A stretch of DNA of 64,000 bases, from NCBI GenBank assembly GCA_027625915.1, contig JANTQA010000021.1:310001-374000 (forward strand), read 5' to 3'. Source of the DNA: Anaeramoeba flamelloides (Eukaryota; Metamonada; Anaeramoebidae). The notes under the pieces were generated by a model. The model did no database searches. It was not told where the DNA came from and was given only the letters and a program-made list of their open reading frames with translations. Shown piece after piece: positions 22,854-34,763 of this stretch. The first letter of the stretch is position 1. Every line of letters starts with the position of its first letter. The position numbers and the translations under genes were made by a program.

Positions 22854-25800
22854 TCACGTGCTTGCTCTTTTAATTTGATTGCTCAATTCCAATTGGTTGA
22901 GTTGGTTATTTGTTGTTTGTTGTTTTTTTTGTTTGTTGTGTGTTCAACAATTGATTAATTCTTTGGATAAATAGATTCAAATTCGAAGAAGAGAAAAATA
23001 ATAAAAAAGAGTTGTTTTTTAGTCGGAAAAAATTATTTTTCTTTTGTTTGAGAAAATTGTAAAAAAAAAAACAAATGAAAAAGGGATAGACAAAAAGAAA
23101 AATTTTAAAAGTGTTGTTACTTTGTGCTTGGTTAATAATCTTTGTCCGATTTTGATGAAATTTTGTTTTTTTCAAAAACAAAAATTTATCGTTTGGGGTG
23201 GTGTTTGAGAAAAATGAAAATTTTGGAAACTATAAAATTGAATAAGTAGAATAGAACGATTATTTGTAAGTCCTTTTTGAGAGATTTAAGTACCCAAAGT
23301 TGAAAAAATTTAAAAGAAGAATAAAAGTTAAATTTTTTCAGACATTTACAAAAAGAGTTTGTAAAATAGATACTATGACACTATTTCTTTTATTTTTAAT
23401 CAAAAAAAAAAGAATTAATGATTACTTTTTAATTAATCACTTTTACAAAAAAAATAATTCCAAAAATAATTAAACGAAAGATTATTTCGGTTGGGTTGTT
23501 GGTTTTTCAATTGTGTATTGTCAACTTAAAGGCAATTAGATTGGGTAGTTTTTTTTTGGATTTCTTTCGTTTTCGGGTATGATTGAGGCATTTGTGTCAT
23601 AAATGGGAACAATTTTCACTTCCTTATATATCTTTTCCTATTTGGGTTTCAAAAGAAATAGTTAAAACACAGAATCTCTATACATTTGTTTGGTACACTT
23701 TTTTGTGAAATATAAATATTGGGCAAAGGAACAAGCCAAAATGAAAGGAATTTCGAATTATTGAAAAAAAAAGAAAAAAAAAAAATTTAGTGATATTTTA
23801 TCACATTTAATGAGTGAGTTCTTAATGAATTCTTCAGACACATCATAAATATTATCCTTTCATCACGGTCAAAGTTCTGACGATACTTTTTCTAAAGATT
23901 CAAATATTATATTTTTACAAAATAAAACGATTTTTTACAGTTTTTTAAGAGTTTTATATTTTTTTTTTTCTTCTTTGTTCTCTTATAAATAACTCACCTA
24001 TCATAAAATAATAGTCAATCACCACTGTTGATTTGCGTTTGGGGATATGTTAGGTTTTATCAAGTTATTATCGGTATTTGATGAATAAATGGCAAAAAAT
24101 TTTTACTGTTTTGTGATCAAAAAAATTGATAGCCAAATGACGATAATCTGTGTTTCCAAATATTATCCATACCTTTTCTTCTTCTTGTTCGAAGGTAACA
24201 TCCAATTCATTACTATCGTTTAGTATACCTGAGTATAAATCAATTTTGAATATAAACTCATTGATCTTTGAGAAAATGTGTAAATTATGAATTGTTTTTG
24301 TTTTAAAATTTTTTATAATATTCTCAATTTTTTTGAAGTTTTTGTTTTTTTTGATATTAAAAAGTTTCAATAAAATTTACTATTTTTTTTGAGATAAATT
24401 TTTAAATTTGATCCTTCTTTTTTAGAATTTCTTTTTTTAATAATAGAACTTTAAGAGATCAAAACTATATTTAAATAGTGTGAATTGTGTGTTTATATAA
24501 CTCATAAATGTTTAGACCATTCTGAGAAAAAGAAATACTTTTTATATTTGAAACAGTAATTAAACCTTTTTTGACCCATTATTTTGACAAGACAAGATAA
24601 GGAAAATTTTTTCAAAAAAAAATCTCTAAATTTTGTATTTTTGAAATACACTTATATAATAAACATTATTATACATAACAATTTTCAAAAAGGTTTACAA
24701 CTTTAATAGATATTAATAGGAATTGAAAAAAAAAATGAAATTTTTCAGTAATATTTTTTTCATTTCTAATTGTAAAATTTTTGAATTTTTTAATTGACTT
24801 AGTACAGATATAATTTTCAAGTATTTTTTTAATAGTCTAAAAGGAAACATATTTTTCAATTTTAAAAAAGCACGTAATATTTCAATCAAAAGATATCGCT
24901 AAATTAAATTGAAAATCTGATTTTTTATCTGTTGTGGTATATTTTTTAATATTTTATTTTTTTTTTTCATCTTTGAGTTTTATATATTCCCTGTTTTTTT
25001 TTCTACAAATTGCTTTAAAATTTATTTTTTTTTCAATCTTAATGTTCAATCAAAAATCAATTCATTTCAACTTTTAAGATTAAAAAAATACACCTAAAAA
25101 TAGGAGTTTTTTTCAAAAGTCGGTATTTTTGAAAAGGGGGATATTCGGATTTTCATGAGTTAAATAGCTATCCTTTTTTTTATTACATAAAATTATGATA
25201 AATTTGAAAAAATAATTTATAAAAGAATTATAATCGAAATCCAGTGTATTGTTTTAGCGAAATTTAATTTTCGGTGTTTAAATTTTCCTTGTAGCGGAGT
25301 ATTCCCAATTACTCTTTTCTAAAAAGAATTATCAAAAAAATAGAAGGTAATGTCTCTAGTCTCTATTTTTTTTTACTTACCCCCCCCCCTTTCAAGATAC
25401 TTTTGATATATGTGGAGTGGAATAAGAATTCTAAATAAAAGGAGTTTTGATTTGAGATTCCTAGATAATTGATGGAAAATTTATCTCATTAAATTTTCAA
25501 ATTTCAGTAATACAAACGTTTGAATAAACAACCCGATAAAAAACAATAATTGAATGAAAATCTTCTTAGATGCATTTTTCAGGACTTGGATTTCAAGTAG
25601 AACAATAAAAAAATAAAAAAAACCCCCTTTTACAAAAAAGAATTTCATTTAATCTAGGAAAAAGTTGTATTTTCCACAATCTATATAAAATATTAGTTAT
25701 TTGAGATGTAAACCCACAATTCCGTTGAAACGCACACCCTTTCAGTGTAAGATCATTTTACCAATTTTGAGTCCCCACTTTAATTAAAATTAAACAAATA

Positions 25801-27286
25801 AAATTATTTTTTACTAAATATATTAAAATTTTCTTAATAAGATCAGTGACAAGTTTTTATAGTCTCATATATTTTTTCATTTTGTTGTTAAAAAAAACAT
25901 GTTAAATTAGCACGGTATATCTTTAAAAATCAATCGAGTGTTTATTAATTTAAGAAAAAACTACATATTTAAGGATTAAAAATACCAACACTAAATAATA
26001 TGTAAATAATATAAATGTTTATTAAATATTATAATGAAAATAGAAATTCTAAAAATTCAATGATCCAAGAAGAAAGTTTTTTCTCAAGATATTGGACTAA
26101 TTTTGGAGATAATTTGTAAATAAAAAAAACGACAAAAAATATTGAAAAAAAAAAAAAGAATTCAATTTTTTTATTGATTTTGGAAACATTCGATTTAAAC
26201 CAACCTTAAAAATAATTAAATTAAAAAATCTTTCTGAAATAATGATTAATTAACTTTTTATGTTAAATTTTGATATCATTCTGATACTCTGTTGCTACTC
26301 GTAACAAAATAATGTTGATATCATTTCATTTAATTTTCTACCAGTTAATATTATTTAAAGCCGACTTTTGATAAATATTATCTATAAATTTATATATTTT
26401 AATGTTTAGAAAATTTGTAGAAGTAGTTATTTTTACAAATAACCTTTATTACCCCCAAAATTAAATAGTAGAATATCCGAATAAATGGAAATAAACTAAA
26501 ATCAGATTATAGATTTTTTTTAATAAATTTTTTAGTGCCGCTGAATCAAGTGGCATCCAATTAACTGGATTATATGCACGTTTATATTAATTAATCTACT
26601 TTTTATTACCCTTTTATACATGTTTCGTTTCTGTAATTGTTTAAAAAATACATAATAATTCTTTTTTTTTTTTTTTTTTTGAAATTTTCTAGGAAAAAAT
26701 AAATGCGAAGAAACAAATAAAATCACATGAACAAATTATTAAATATCAAATTGGATACGGACCCTATTAATTCGATAAAAAATGATCTATACGTTTCTAA
26801 AAGACTACCAGTGACCAAAAACACACATTTTCGGCACTTAAAACCCGGGTTTCAATTTTTCTCATACTTTTTTTCTTTTTCTTATGCTGTAACCAATTGA
26901 CTTCATAATTACACCTCTATAGGTAAATATTTTTTTTATAGTTAACTTCTTTAAAGTTTTTGGAAAATTTTTCATAATTTTCTGATGTTTTTTTTGATTT
27001 TTTTTTAAATGATAAAAAATTAACTCATAAAATTCTATCCAATTTCAAATAAAAAATTTTAATTTTTGATCTTTATCATTTTGAATTTTTTTCTTTCAAA
27101 ATAGAACTTTCAGTAAGTAATAACAGATTTAACCTTTCTTTAATGTGGGTTTCATTGATCGTCCAATCTGCGAGTCTTCTTGAAAAAAATCAAACTGCTA
27201 TACATTTGAAAAGTGGGGTTGACAAAGTTTTTGGGTATTATTTAAGGATAATTTCAATTTTTGACCCAGTGTTGATTACTTTTATA
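22854..27286. other. Gene-poor stretch upstream of the BPI-like gene
   Basis: AT-rich. Its start is the likely promoter side of the 2078-residue gene, but no motif can be singled out. A C-run lies at 25380-25389. One coding-like frame is listed separately (24068-24370). The frame at 27143-27290 (+) has fair composition but no recognisable domain and runs into a MITE. Confidence 0.4.
24068..24370 (-). CDS. Possible last exon of an unidentified gene
   Basis: The frame ends at TAA (24068-24070). Its distal 65 residues have ordinary protein composition, with segments such as DLYSGILND, VTFEQEEEKVW and FGNTDYRHLAINFF, unlike the Lys/Phe shadows around it. There is no ATG at the front, only a TTG, and an in-frame stop lies just upstream, so if real it is an exon. 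CTCAAAG near 24270 could be its splice acceptor. The text reads like the end of a beta-rich adaptor domain (perhaps PH-like), but I cannot place it. No upstream exon was found; it may be a relic. Confidence 0.3.
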   Translation of the reverse strand: MKLFNIKKNKNFKKIENIIKNFKTKTIHNLHIFSKINEFIFKIDLYSGILNDSNELDVTFEQEEEKVWIIFGNTDYRHLAINFFDHKTVKIFCHLFIKYR

Positions 27287-27485
27287 CAGTCAGTTCCACT
27301 TTTAAGGCACAAACTTTCAACGAAATTTAAGGCACAAAAAAAAATCTCAAATTAAAGCTCAAAATTCCAATTCTAGTAAAATAAATTGTAAAAAAAAAAA
27401 AATTACAAATTTTGTCCCTTAATTTGAGATTTTTTTGGGCCTTAAATTTCGTTGAAAGTTTGTGCCTTAAAAGTGGAACTGACTG
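27287..27485. mobile_element. MITE family C: 199-bp near-complete foldback
   Basis: Flanked by TA (27285-27286, 27486-27487), with ends starting CAGTCAGTTCC. The inverted repeats are perfect for about 47 bp and continue with few changes to about 80 bp, leaving a short A-rich centre. This is the classic form of a Tc1/mariner-derived MITE. It is the least diverged element seen, so probably recent. Confidence 0.93.
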
Positions 27486-28888
27486 TATCTACAAAATGAA
27501 GTATTTAATTTAAAGAATGTTAAGTTAATAGATCTTGTAAAAATTTAGAATTTTTGGGATTTTTTCATGCAGGAACTGTTTTCACCATACAATTTCGAAA
27601 TGTTATCCCAATTAAGTTAGGAAATCCAAAAGCCACTACCGGATATCCAAGTGACCGAAAATTCAAGTATTATTAGGCTAAATACAAGAGTAGAAATATA
27701 TTTTATAATCACGCATGTGTAGTTAGTAGGGAGTATACAAGTCCCCTTTCAAAAAAACTTTGTTTTCTCAAAAATTTTAAAAATTTTAAAATTGAATAAA
27801 TGATCTTTTCTAAAAATCAAAAAAAAAAAAAAAATTATTGTATTTTGATTATCCTTTGATATATTATCAATAAAAACGATTTTTTGGCATACACATTGTA
27901 TTCTACCCAACAGGATGAAAAAAAAACTGATTGTTATTAAGATTTTTTCAATAGGAATTAAAAGATAGTTAGTTTATTTGAATTATTTGATGTAACAATA
28001 AGAACAAAAAAACAATAATTTTATACTTCTTAGTATTCTTATTTTCAACTTCTAAGTTTTAACATTCAAAATGAATTAGAAATATACACATGAATCTACA
28101 TATACTGTCTTTTGGTTTGGGTGGAATCTCCAAGTATCTTTAAGTGTCTAGTCATTTACCGTGAAAATGCACCATACTCAAGAGGTGACCTGAGACCAGA
28201 AAGGGTATTCTGAAATAGTCCTTCTTTTGGTTGAAAAAATTCAAATAACAAAAAAAAAAATTCCTTTGGATCTCTTTGACAAGAAATTCAACAAAGAAAA
28301 AGAGTTCTCAATTTCAAAAAATCAAAATTTAAAAAAAAAAAATCATATTTTCTCATTTTGTATTTTCAAATGAGTAAATTTCTTTAATTTAAAACAAATT
28401 GCTTTCTTGAATTTCGCAATCAATATTATTCGATTTAGCCTGATTTGTGGTTATTTTATCACCCTCTAAATTTGACCAAGTAAGGATTATGTAATATTCT
28501 TTCAATAAAAATAACTAATTTGAAAAAAGAAAAAAAAGAAAATAAAAGTCACCGAGATCTCAAAAAGCGCCAAAGAGCTACACTTCAAAACGGACATAGT
28601 TGTTTTCAAAATTGTAATTCACGACCATTCTAATTGGAAATTAAGTGTTGATCTTTGGCGGTTTTTTCTAAAAATGTCCATGTTTTTGGTTTTTGTTTTT
28701 TGGAGACCGATCGTACATCATAGGTTGGTTGGGTTTTGATTGGTTTTAGGTGGTCATAAAAATTACTAAAACGTTTTTTTCTATTTCAGAATAAAAAATT
28801 TCACCGTAATGACTCGACCCTTAACCAAATAAAAAAATAATTTTTTTTTCAAATTGAGTTTTTGGTAGTTTTTATTTTTTGTAGTATA
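27486..28888. other. Non-coding spacer
   Basis: AT-rich sequence between two MITEs. A few less AT-rich patches (28080-28220, 28550-28620) show no sustained frame. Confidence 0.4.
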
Positions 28889-29377
28889 GTTGGGAAAAAA
28901 ATACCGGACATGAAAAAAATCCCGGACAAGATTTTTAATTGTGATTATTAGTAAAATTTTTGTATAATTTCAATTAAATCCTTATTATAAATAACCAATT
29001 TTTTTATGAGATTAGTAATAAACCTACCTAAAGTCCATCAAAGTAAGGTGTCTCTAGAATACTCGAGTAATTGTTTGATAGCCTAATGTTGATCAACTTT
29101 TTTTGAAAAACAATCCAGTTTTATAGAGGTTTACTAGAGTTTGGAAAATGATAATTTTTTCTTCTTGTTTTTTGATTGATTGAATGGTGTTTTTGAACAA
29201 GTGTGATTTCATCAATCATCATTCTAATAAGTGGGGGAGTTATAATTGAAAAAGTTTGATTCTTAAAAAAAGGAATTTGATTGTAAATAAATGAAATTAC
29301 ACAATAATTTTACTAATATTCACAATTAAAAATCTTGTCCGGGATTTTTTTCATGTCCGGTATTTTTTTCACTGCTC
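28889..29377. mobile_element. MITE family D (489 bp, about 70-bp inverted ends)
   Basis: Flanked by TA (28887-28888 and 29378-29379). The inverted ends carry ATACCGGACATG and TCCCGGACAAG separated by an A-run, then TTTTTAATTGTGA.TATTAG. They match almost perfectly for about 70 bp except at the first few bases. No transposase frame. The two-block, A-spaced layout parallels family A. Confidence 0.88.
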
Positions 29378-29512
29378 TAATCTAAAATTCCGCCTACTTA
29401 CCAAACCATTGGAAATATCCTTTAGAAGATATTTTTTCAATTATTTTTTCAATTTCACTCATTTATTAGTATTAAAAGTACAGGGGTTGAAATAACTAAT
29501 GCATTTTACTTG

Positions 29513-29994
29513 TGCCCATTACTGGTAAGCCAAATTTCAAAATTAGGGGTAAATTTTTTTATTATTATTTTTTGCTTGTTTCGTTTGTATTCAAAAAATA
29601 AAATGGTTGCACTATATTTTAATTTACTAATCGATATTGGTTATTATGTCTAAACACTTTAGTAAAATACATTATTATTCAAAAAAAAAAATACAATTAA
29701 AAAAATTTTTATATGATGAAAAATCTGCCCCCATTTTTGAAATTAAACTTATTGGAATAAAAAATTCAATAAAAATTATACTTAGTTTTTCTATTTCTCT
29801 TTTACAATTAGAGTTTTCAACAAAATAAATTGTATTTTTTTTATGATTTCTATTTATTTGTTTGTTACCATTTTTTGTATACAGTTGTTTTATTATAGGT
29901 ATATTAAGAATGTGAAAAGAATTGTCAAATGAAAAATATCAAAGTGAAGCGAAATTTTATCCCATTTATTTTTCAAATACCAGTAATGGGCTAA
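29513..29994. repeat. Element with 14-bp inverted ends; holds repeat F copy 1
   Basis: GCCCATTACTGGTA at the left and its exact complement at about 29981-29994 bound a 480-bp segment. Inside, 29527-29760 is a close copy of 50878-51120 (shared AAGCCAAATTTCAAAATTAG start and CTTTAGTAAAATACATTATT block). The second copy lacks the inverted ends, so the repeat may be an independent sequence or a solo internal part. Confidence 0.6.
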
Positions 29995-31807
29995 ATTTTA
30001 ATTCATGAGCTTGTTAAGCAACTGGAATAATAACTTATAAACCAAAATAATTTCCTCAGAAACCAATATCACTCTTTAGTAACGATCTGTAGTTAGATGT
30101 ATTTCTAAAAGAATGAAAAATTAAAACCAAAAAAAATCAATTTTTTGTTAGGGCAAACAAGAGGAACTTAAAATTCCACCCTTAAACAATAATAAAAAAA
30201 AAATTTAATTTTGTTTAAAAAAATAATTTATTCGAATATTGTCAAAATAAAGTATTTAATAAAGTTACATCCTTGCTTACAAAATAAAAAGCGTGTTTTT
30301 TGTTATTGAAGATCTATCCATTAAATGATCAAAAAAATCGACAATAAACCCAAAGTAAATATGGTAACGATTTCTTAAAGTTCTATAATTTAAAAAGAAA
30401 TTCTCAAAATTAAGGATCAAATTGCAGAATTTATCATAAAAAAAATTCATAGTTTTTGAGAAAAATTTTAATGGTCAAAAAAACTTTAAAATTTCAGTAA
30501 AAATTCCAAAATTAACAAAAATTTTCAACAAATAGCATTCCTAAATTAAATTTTACTGAAAATAGGATGGAATTGCCCTTCAAAATTAATTTGAACATAT
30601 TTTTATGATTGAGTATTGAATTGGATGTTGCATTGGAACAAGAAGAAAAAAGAGTAGGTTTTTATTTTGAAACACAGATATAAGTCGTTTGGGAAAGATT
30701 ATTTTGATCACTTTGATTTTTCGATAAAAGATAGCCAGTCATTATTCCAAATACAAAAGGTTGTATATTCAAATGTGTGTTTCATATTCTTTTTGAATGT
30801 TCATACTTAATTTTTCAAGTGTTTTCAATTTTTCTTTTAGAGGTAATATTTTCTTAAAATAAAAAGATATCAAAAAGAACATATTGAAACCTCGGTGTAT
30901 TATCTGTGGACAGTTGCACTCTGAGATTTATGATTAATGATAAATTCCAATAAATCTCAGAATTGTTAATTTTTATTTTATGTTTATAATCATCGTTTTC
31001 TATTTATTCGAAAAAAGAGTTGTTTTCTAAAATATTTTGAAAATTTGCAAAATTTGTTGATTTTCGACAGGTAATTTCCAAAGAACCAGTCGAAAGAAGA
31101 ATATTTTAAAAATAGATAACTAAAAATTGTGTACTGAATAAATGTCTGTTGATGGAAGAGTGAGAAAATATTTTTAACTAACCTTAATATTATTTTGACT
31201 TTCCATAATCTAATTATACATATTTATGCTTGATATGTGATCACACCTAAAAATCTGATTTTCAAATGGAGTCTTTACTAACAAACTCTTTTCAAGTTTC
31301 ACACAGAAAACATTACTCCAAAAAATGAAAAAGCATTTTAATTCTTAATTTAATTTTGTTTTTAAAACTTGAAGACAAGAATCAGAATTATTAATCAGTT
31401 TTTGGGTTTTACCCATAATCTTCCTGAGCAAAACACCAAACTTTTTTCTCCTTTTAAGTACTTGTTTGACAAAGAATAAGATTTTCAATAATATTTCAGA
31501 ATTTTGAGAACTTTATTGACAAAAAATATTTTCTTATTTACTAAAATTGCTTAAAAAATGCAAGTGAAAATTCAGATTTGTTCTTGTATACCTTCCTTAA
31601 AACTTTGTTTACTTTCAAAAAATTTAATCAAAACAGAAAGTATTTTTATTTTTTATTTTTTTAATTTTTGTTTTTTGTTTTTTATTTTTATAGGTATCGA
31701 ATAAAATTTACTTTTCACCAAGCTTGAAAAAAAAACAAAGTTAGCCAAGTTTTGAAAAACAACGTCCTTTCTTAAATTTGCACGTCTTTTTTTTTTTTTC
31801 TAAACTT
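29995..31807. other. Non-coding region upstream of the LRR gene
   Basis: AT-rich, with a small hairpin at about 30920-30963 (TCTGAGATTTAT arms). The last few hundred bases should hold the promoter of the 31808 gene, but no defined element is visible. Confidence 0.4.
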
Positions 31808-33631
31808 ATGGATTGTTATTCATTTTTGGTACCCAACACAAATATAACAAAACAGAATATATTTGAACAAAAATGTGAAAAAAAGGATCTTCATAATTTT
31901 TTTCAAATGCTTTCGGCAAACAAAAAAAGAACAAAACTGGATCTCAGCAATTTAAATATGGACGACAATGATCTCTTAATACTTTGCCATGCGCTTGGGA
32001 AATGCAAACAACCCTTAAAGTCTCTAAACTTAAGTAACAACCAAATCACCGATCGAGGCGTACAGGCGCTTACCGTTTTGCTGCGAAGGTTTCCAACGAA
32101 ATTACTTTACTTAGATTTAACCCACAACAAAATCAACAACCATGGCGCAGTGAGGCTTTTGCACTTATTTTTTTATAATAGCCATATTAACGAAATTCGT
32201 ATGGCGCTCAATTACTGTTCTTCTTTCCTTTCTGATAAGTTTCAATATGTTGCTATGACAAAATTATCACAAAGAAGTTTTTTGAAATCCAAAACAAACC
32301 AAAAGCTAAAAGTACAAAACAAAAGAGGCAAATCCAAAGATGGAAAAGATTCTGCTTTGTACAAACAAAAATCGCAAAGGCAGGTCGAAAAAGAAGAACG
32401 AACGAGGTGCCAAAGTAAAATCGACGAAGAAAAAGAAAATACCAATCGAAGCCCATCGCAAAATGTGCATCGAGAGAAAATTGAACAAACACAACAGTTT
32501 TGCCGTAATTCCAAATACACAAGCCAAAAGAGTAAAGGATCATCAAACTCGCAAAAAAAAAGAAACCATTCCTTAAAGAACGAAGTTAACCCATCTTCAT
32601 TAAAGTACATTAAAAAAACAAAGCCCCAGCTATTAAGAACATTGAGCCAAAGGGAATTTGATGAAATAGAGAAATGTGAAAGTAAAATTGATGAAAATTC
32701 CCCAATTACAAGCTTACCTTCCATGACTGAACAACAGAATCTTCCAAACTTAAATGAAAAAATAGAAACACTTGAAGGCATAGACATCACTGAAATTAAA
32801 AATCGAAACATGCTTTCAAGCACAGACACAGACACAGACACAGAAGTTGGCACATATACATATTCAGAAACCGATTCAGACACAGGAATAGATCGATATT
32901 TTGAATTTGGAACAGAAGTTGAGTCAAAATCAGAAACGGATTTTACTACCGATTCTGAAGATACTACAAACAATTGTTTAAAAATTAATTTTAAAAAAAT
33001 TCAGAATCAAAAAGAAAAAGAAGAGAAAGAGAAAGAGAAAGAGAAAAAGAAAGAGAAAGAAAAAGAGAAAGAGAAAAAGAAAGAGAAAGAGAAAGAAAAA
33101 GAGAAAGAGAAAAAAAAAGAGAGAAAGAAAAAAAAAGAGAAAGAGAAAGAGAAAGAGAAAGAAAAGCAACAAGAAAAGGAAAAGGAAATACAAAAAGAAA
33201 TCAAAATTAAAATGGACAAAGAGAGAATAATGAAAAGTTATGAAAATTTAAAGAAAATTGAAAAACAATGTCCTAAAAACTCTACATTTCCAAAACAAAC
33301 CTTAGAGCAATTGGACAACAAAACTAAAGAGCTGAAAAAAATAATGGAATTTATACTTTGTTATAAAAATACTAATTTAAATTGTGCATGTCAATCATTG
33401 CAAAAATATCGAAAAGAAAAATGGAAAAATGAAAGAAAAGAGGTAAAACGAATGAGAAAAGAACGAAGGCAATTAGTTCTAGAACACAGGCAAAATCACA
33501 AGAAAGTTAAACAATTAAAGCAATCTCTACACCTACTGAAAACCCAATTAAAAGATTCGAATGAGACCTTTTCTAATTTAGAAAACCAAGTCTTATCTTT
33601 GAAAAAAAAAATCCTTGAATTAAAAAATTAA
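31808..33631 (+). CDS. Leucine-rich-repeat protein with Lys/Glu repeat and coiled coil
   Basis: ATG chosen at 31808; the frame extends 30 bases further to a TTG but through a T-run. The product is 607 residues. Residues about 40-136 hold three ribonuclease-inhibitor-type LRRs (LDLSNLNMDDND, LKSLNLSNNQITDRG, LLYLDLTHNKINNHG). A long basic, Gln/Ser-rich disordered part follows. Then come an acidic Asp/Thr segment (about 337-385, with repeated ACAGAC units) and a charged KEKEK tract (about 400-460) encoded by near-pure purine repeats. A helical coiled coil fills about 465-607. LRRs of this type bind proteins, and the tail probably multimerises. Such LRR-coil proteins occur in cytoskeletal and signalling scaffolds; the specific role is unknown. 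The KEKE tract is likely length-variable. Confidence 0.8.
   Translation: MDCYSFLVPNTNITKQNIFEQKCEKKDLHNFFQMLSANKKRTKLDLSNLNMDDNDLLILCHALGKCKQPLKSLNLSNNQITDRGVQALTVLLRRFPTKLLYLDLTHNKINNHGAVRLLHLFFYNSHINEIRMALNYCSSFLSDKFQYVAMTKLSQRSFLKSKTNQKLKVQNKRGKSKDGKDSALYKQKSQRQVEKEERTRCQSKIDEEKENTNRSPSQNVHREKIEQTQQFCRNSKYTSQKSKGSSNSQKKRNHSLKNEVNPSSLKYIKKTKPQLLRTLSQREFDEIEKCESKIDENSPITSLPSMTEQQNLPNLNEKIETLEGIDITEIKNRNMLSSTDTDTDTEVGTYTYSETDSDTGIDRYFEFGTEVESKSETDFTTDSEDTTNNCLKINFKKIQNQKEKEEKEKEKEKKKEKEKEKEKKKEKEKEKEKEKKKERKKKKEKEKEKEKEKQQEKEKEIQKEIKIKMDKERIMKSYENLKKIEKQCPKNSTFPKQTLEQLDNKTKELKKIMEFILCYKNTNLNCACQSLQKYRKEKWKNERKEVKRMRKERRQLVLEHRQNHKKVKQLKQSLHLLKTQLKDSNETFSNLENQVLSLKKKILELKN
32998..33190 (+). 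repeat. Purine-only (GAAAGA)n tract inside the LRR gene
   Basis: About 190 bp in which the coding strand is almost only A and G, made of AAAGAGAAAGAG-type hexamers. In frame it encodes the Lys/Glu tract of the LRR protein. It is prone to slippage and to triplex formation. Confidence 0.85.
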
Positions 33632-34244
33632 TTTTTCAAAATATATTAATTAATAATATAATCTTATATATTTATAGATATATTATGATATATAAATAGA
33701 GAAATAGACTTTAAAATTAATTATTTTAAGCCAAGAATCAAGAAAAAATTATTTAAAAATTTTGACATGTTTTTTCATTCACACTTTATGAGAAACGATT
33801 AATATATCCATTTATACATATATTAACTACCATTCCCTTTCTTAACTTTTTTTCATTTAATCTAAATTTCTTTTTATTTAGAATTGTTCAATCTTTTATT
33901 ATTTTTATTTTATATTTATTTATGTCTTTGTTTTTGTCTTTGTTTTTAATTTTGTGTGTGCTTTTTTTTTTTTTAATATTTTTATTCTTAGATGTTTTTT
34001 TCTTTCTTTTTTTTTTTATTTAGTAAATAATAAAAATTATGAATAGACCAAAATTTGATTTTAATTCTTATTATTATTATTTTTTTATATAAATATCCAA
34101 TTTTGAAATAATTGGTGAATCTTAATTTCTACTTGGAAATTATTTTTTGCTTTGAATTAAAACTACTTTATAGGAAAATAATTCAAGAGTAAAAATGTAA
34201 AAATTAATTAAACGTTAATAATGGGTAATTGAAACTTGATTTTA

Positions 34245-34763
34245 TTGCTCGCGGAAAAAAAGTAAAACAGGAAAAAAAGACCAACACATTTTTTCATTGA
34301 AATATTAGTGGAGCAATAAAAACACATGTTTTTTTAATTTGTAACATCAAAAAGAATCACAGACACCATAGAAATCTGGAAATGAAAAAGTAATATCAAT
34401 TAAAAGAAGATACAAATTAACTTTAAAGAATAATTGATTATATTATTTCCAATTGATTCAACAAAAAAAATTTGAAAAATCTCCTTTGTTATAAAATTCG
34501 ATTATGTTTTTTTGGAGATCTACAAAAATATTCAATTTTTTATTGAAACAATTTTTAATGATCGATCAATCAAAGTAAACCCGATTATTAAATTAATACT
34601 AATTGAAAAATTGTTATTATGGTGAATCCTTCATTTTTCCTTTATTTTTTTATTTTTTCTTTTATTAATAGATCTTACTTTTCATTTTCAGGTTGTATTA
34701 ATTCCACCAATGAAAAATAGTGTTTAACTACTTTACCCTGATTAACATTTTTTTCCCAAACAG
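34245..34763. mobile_element. MITE family A, copy 2 (diverged)
   Basis: Same interior order as 12463-12897: AAATGAAAAAGTAA..TCAAT, ATTATATTATTTCCAATTGATTCAAC, a TTTGGAGATCTACAAAAAT block, GATCGATCAATCAAAG, then a TTGTTATTATGGTGAAT block. The ends are still recognisably inverted (GCGGAAAAAAAGTAAAACAGG at left, complement near 34735-34763), with many substitutions. Boundaries are approximate. Confidence 0.7.

Noticed and set aside
32242-33219. Long minus-strand frames opposite the LRR gene
   Set aside because: They are antisense shadows of the repetitive, biased coding strand (Phe/Leu/Ser-rich) with no domain.
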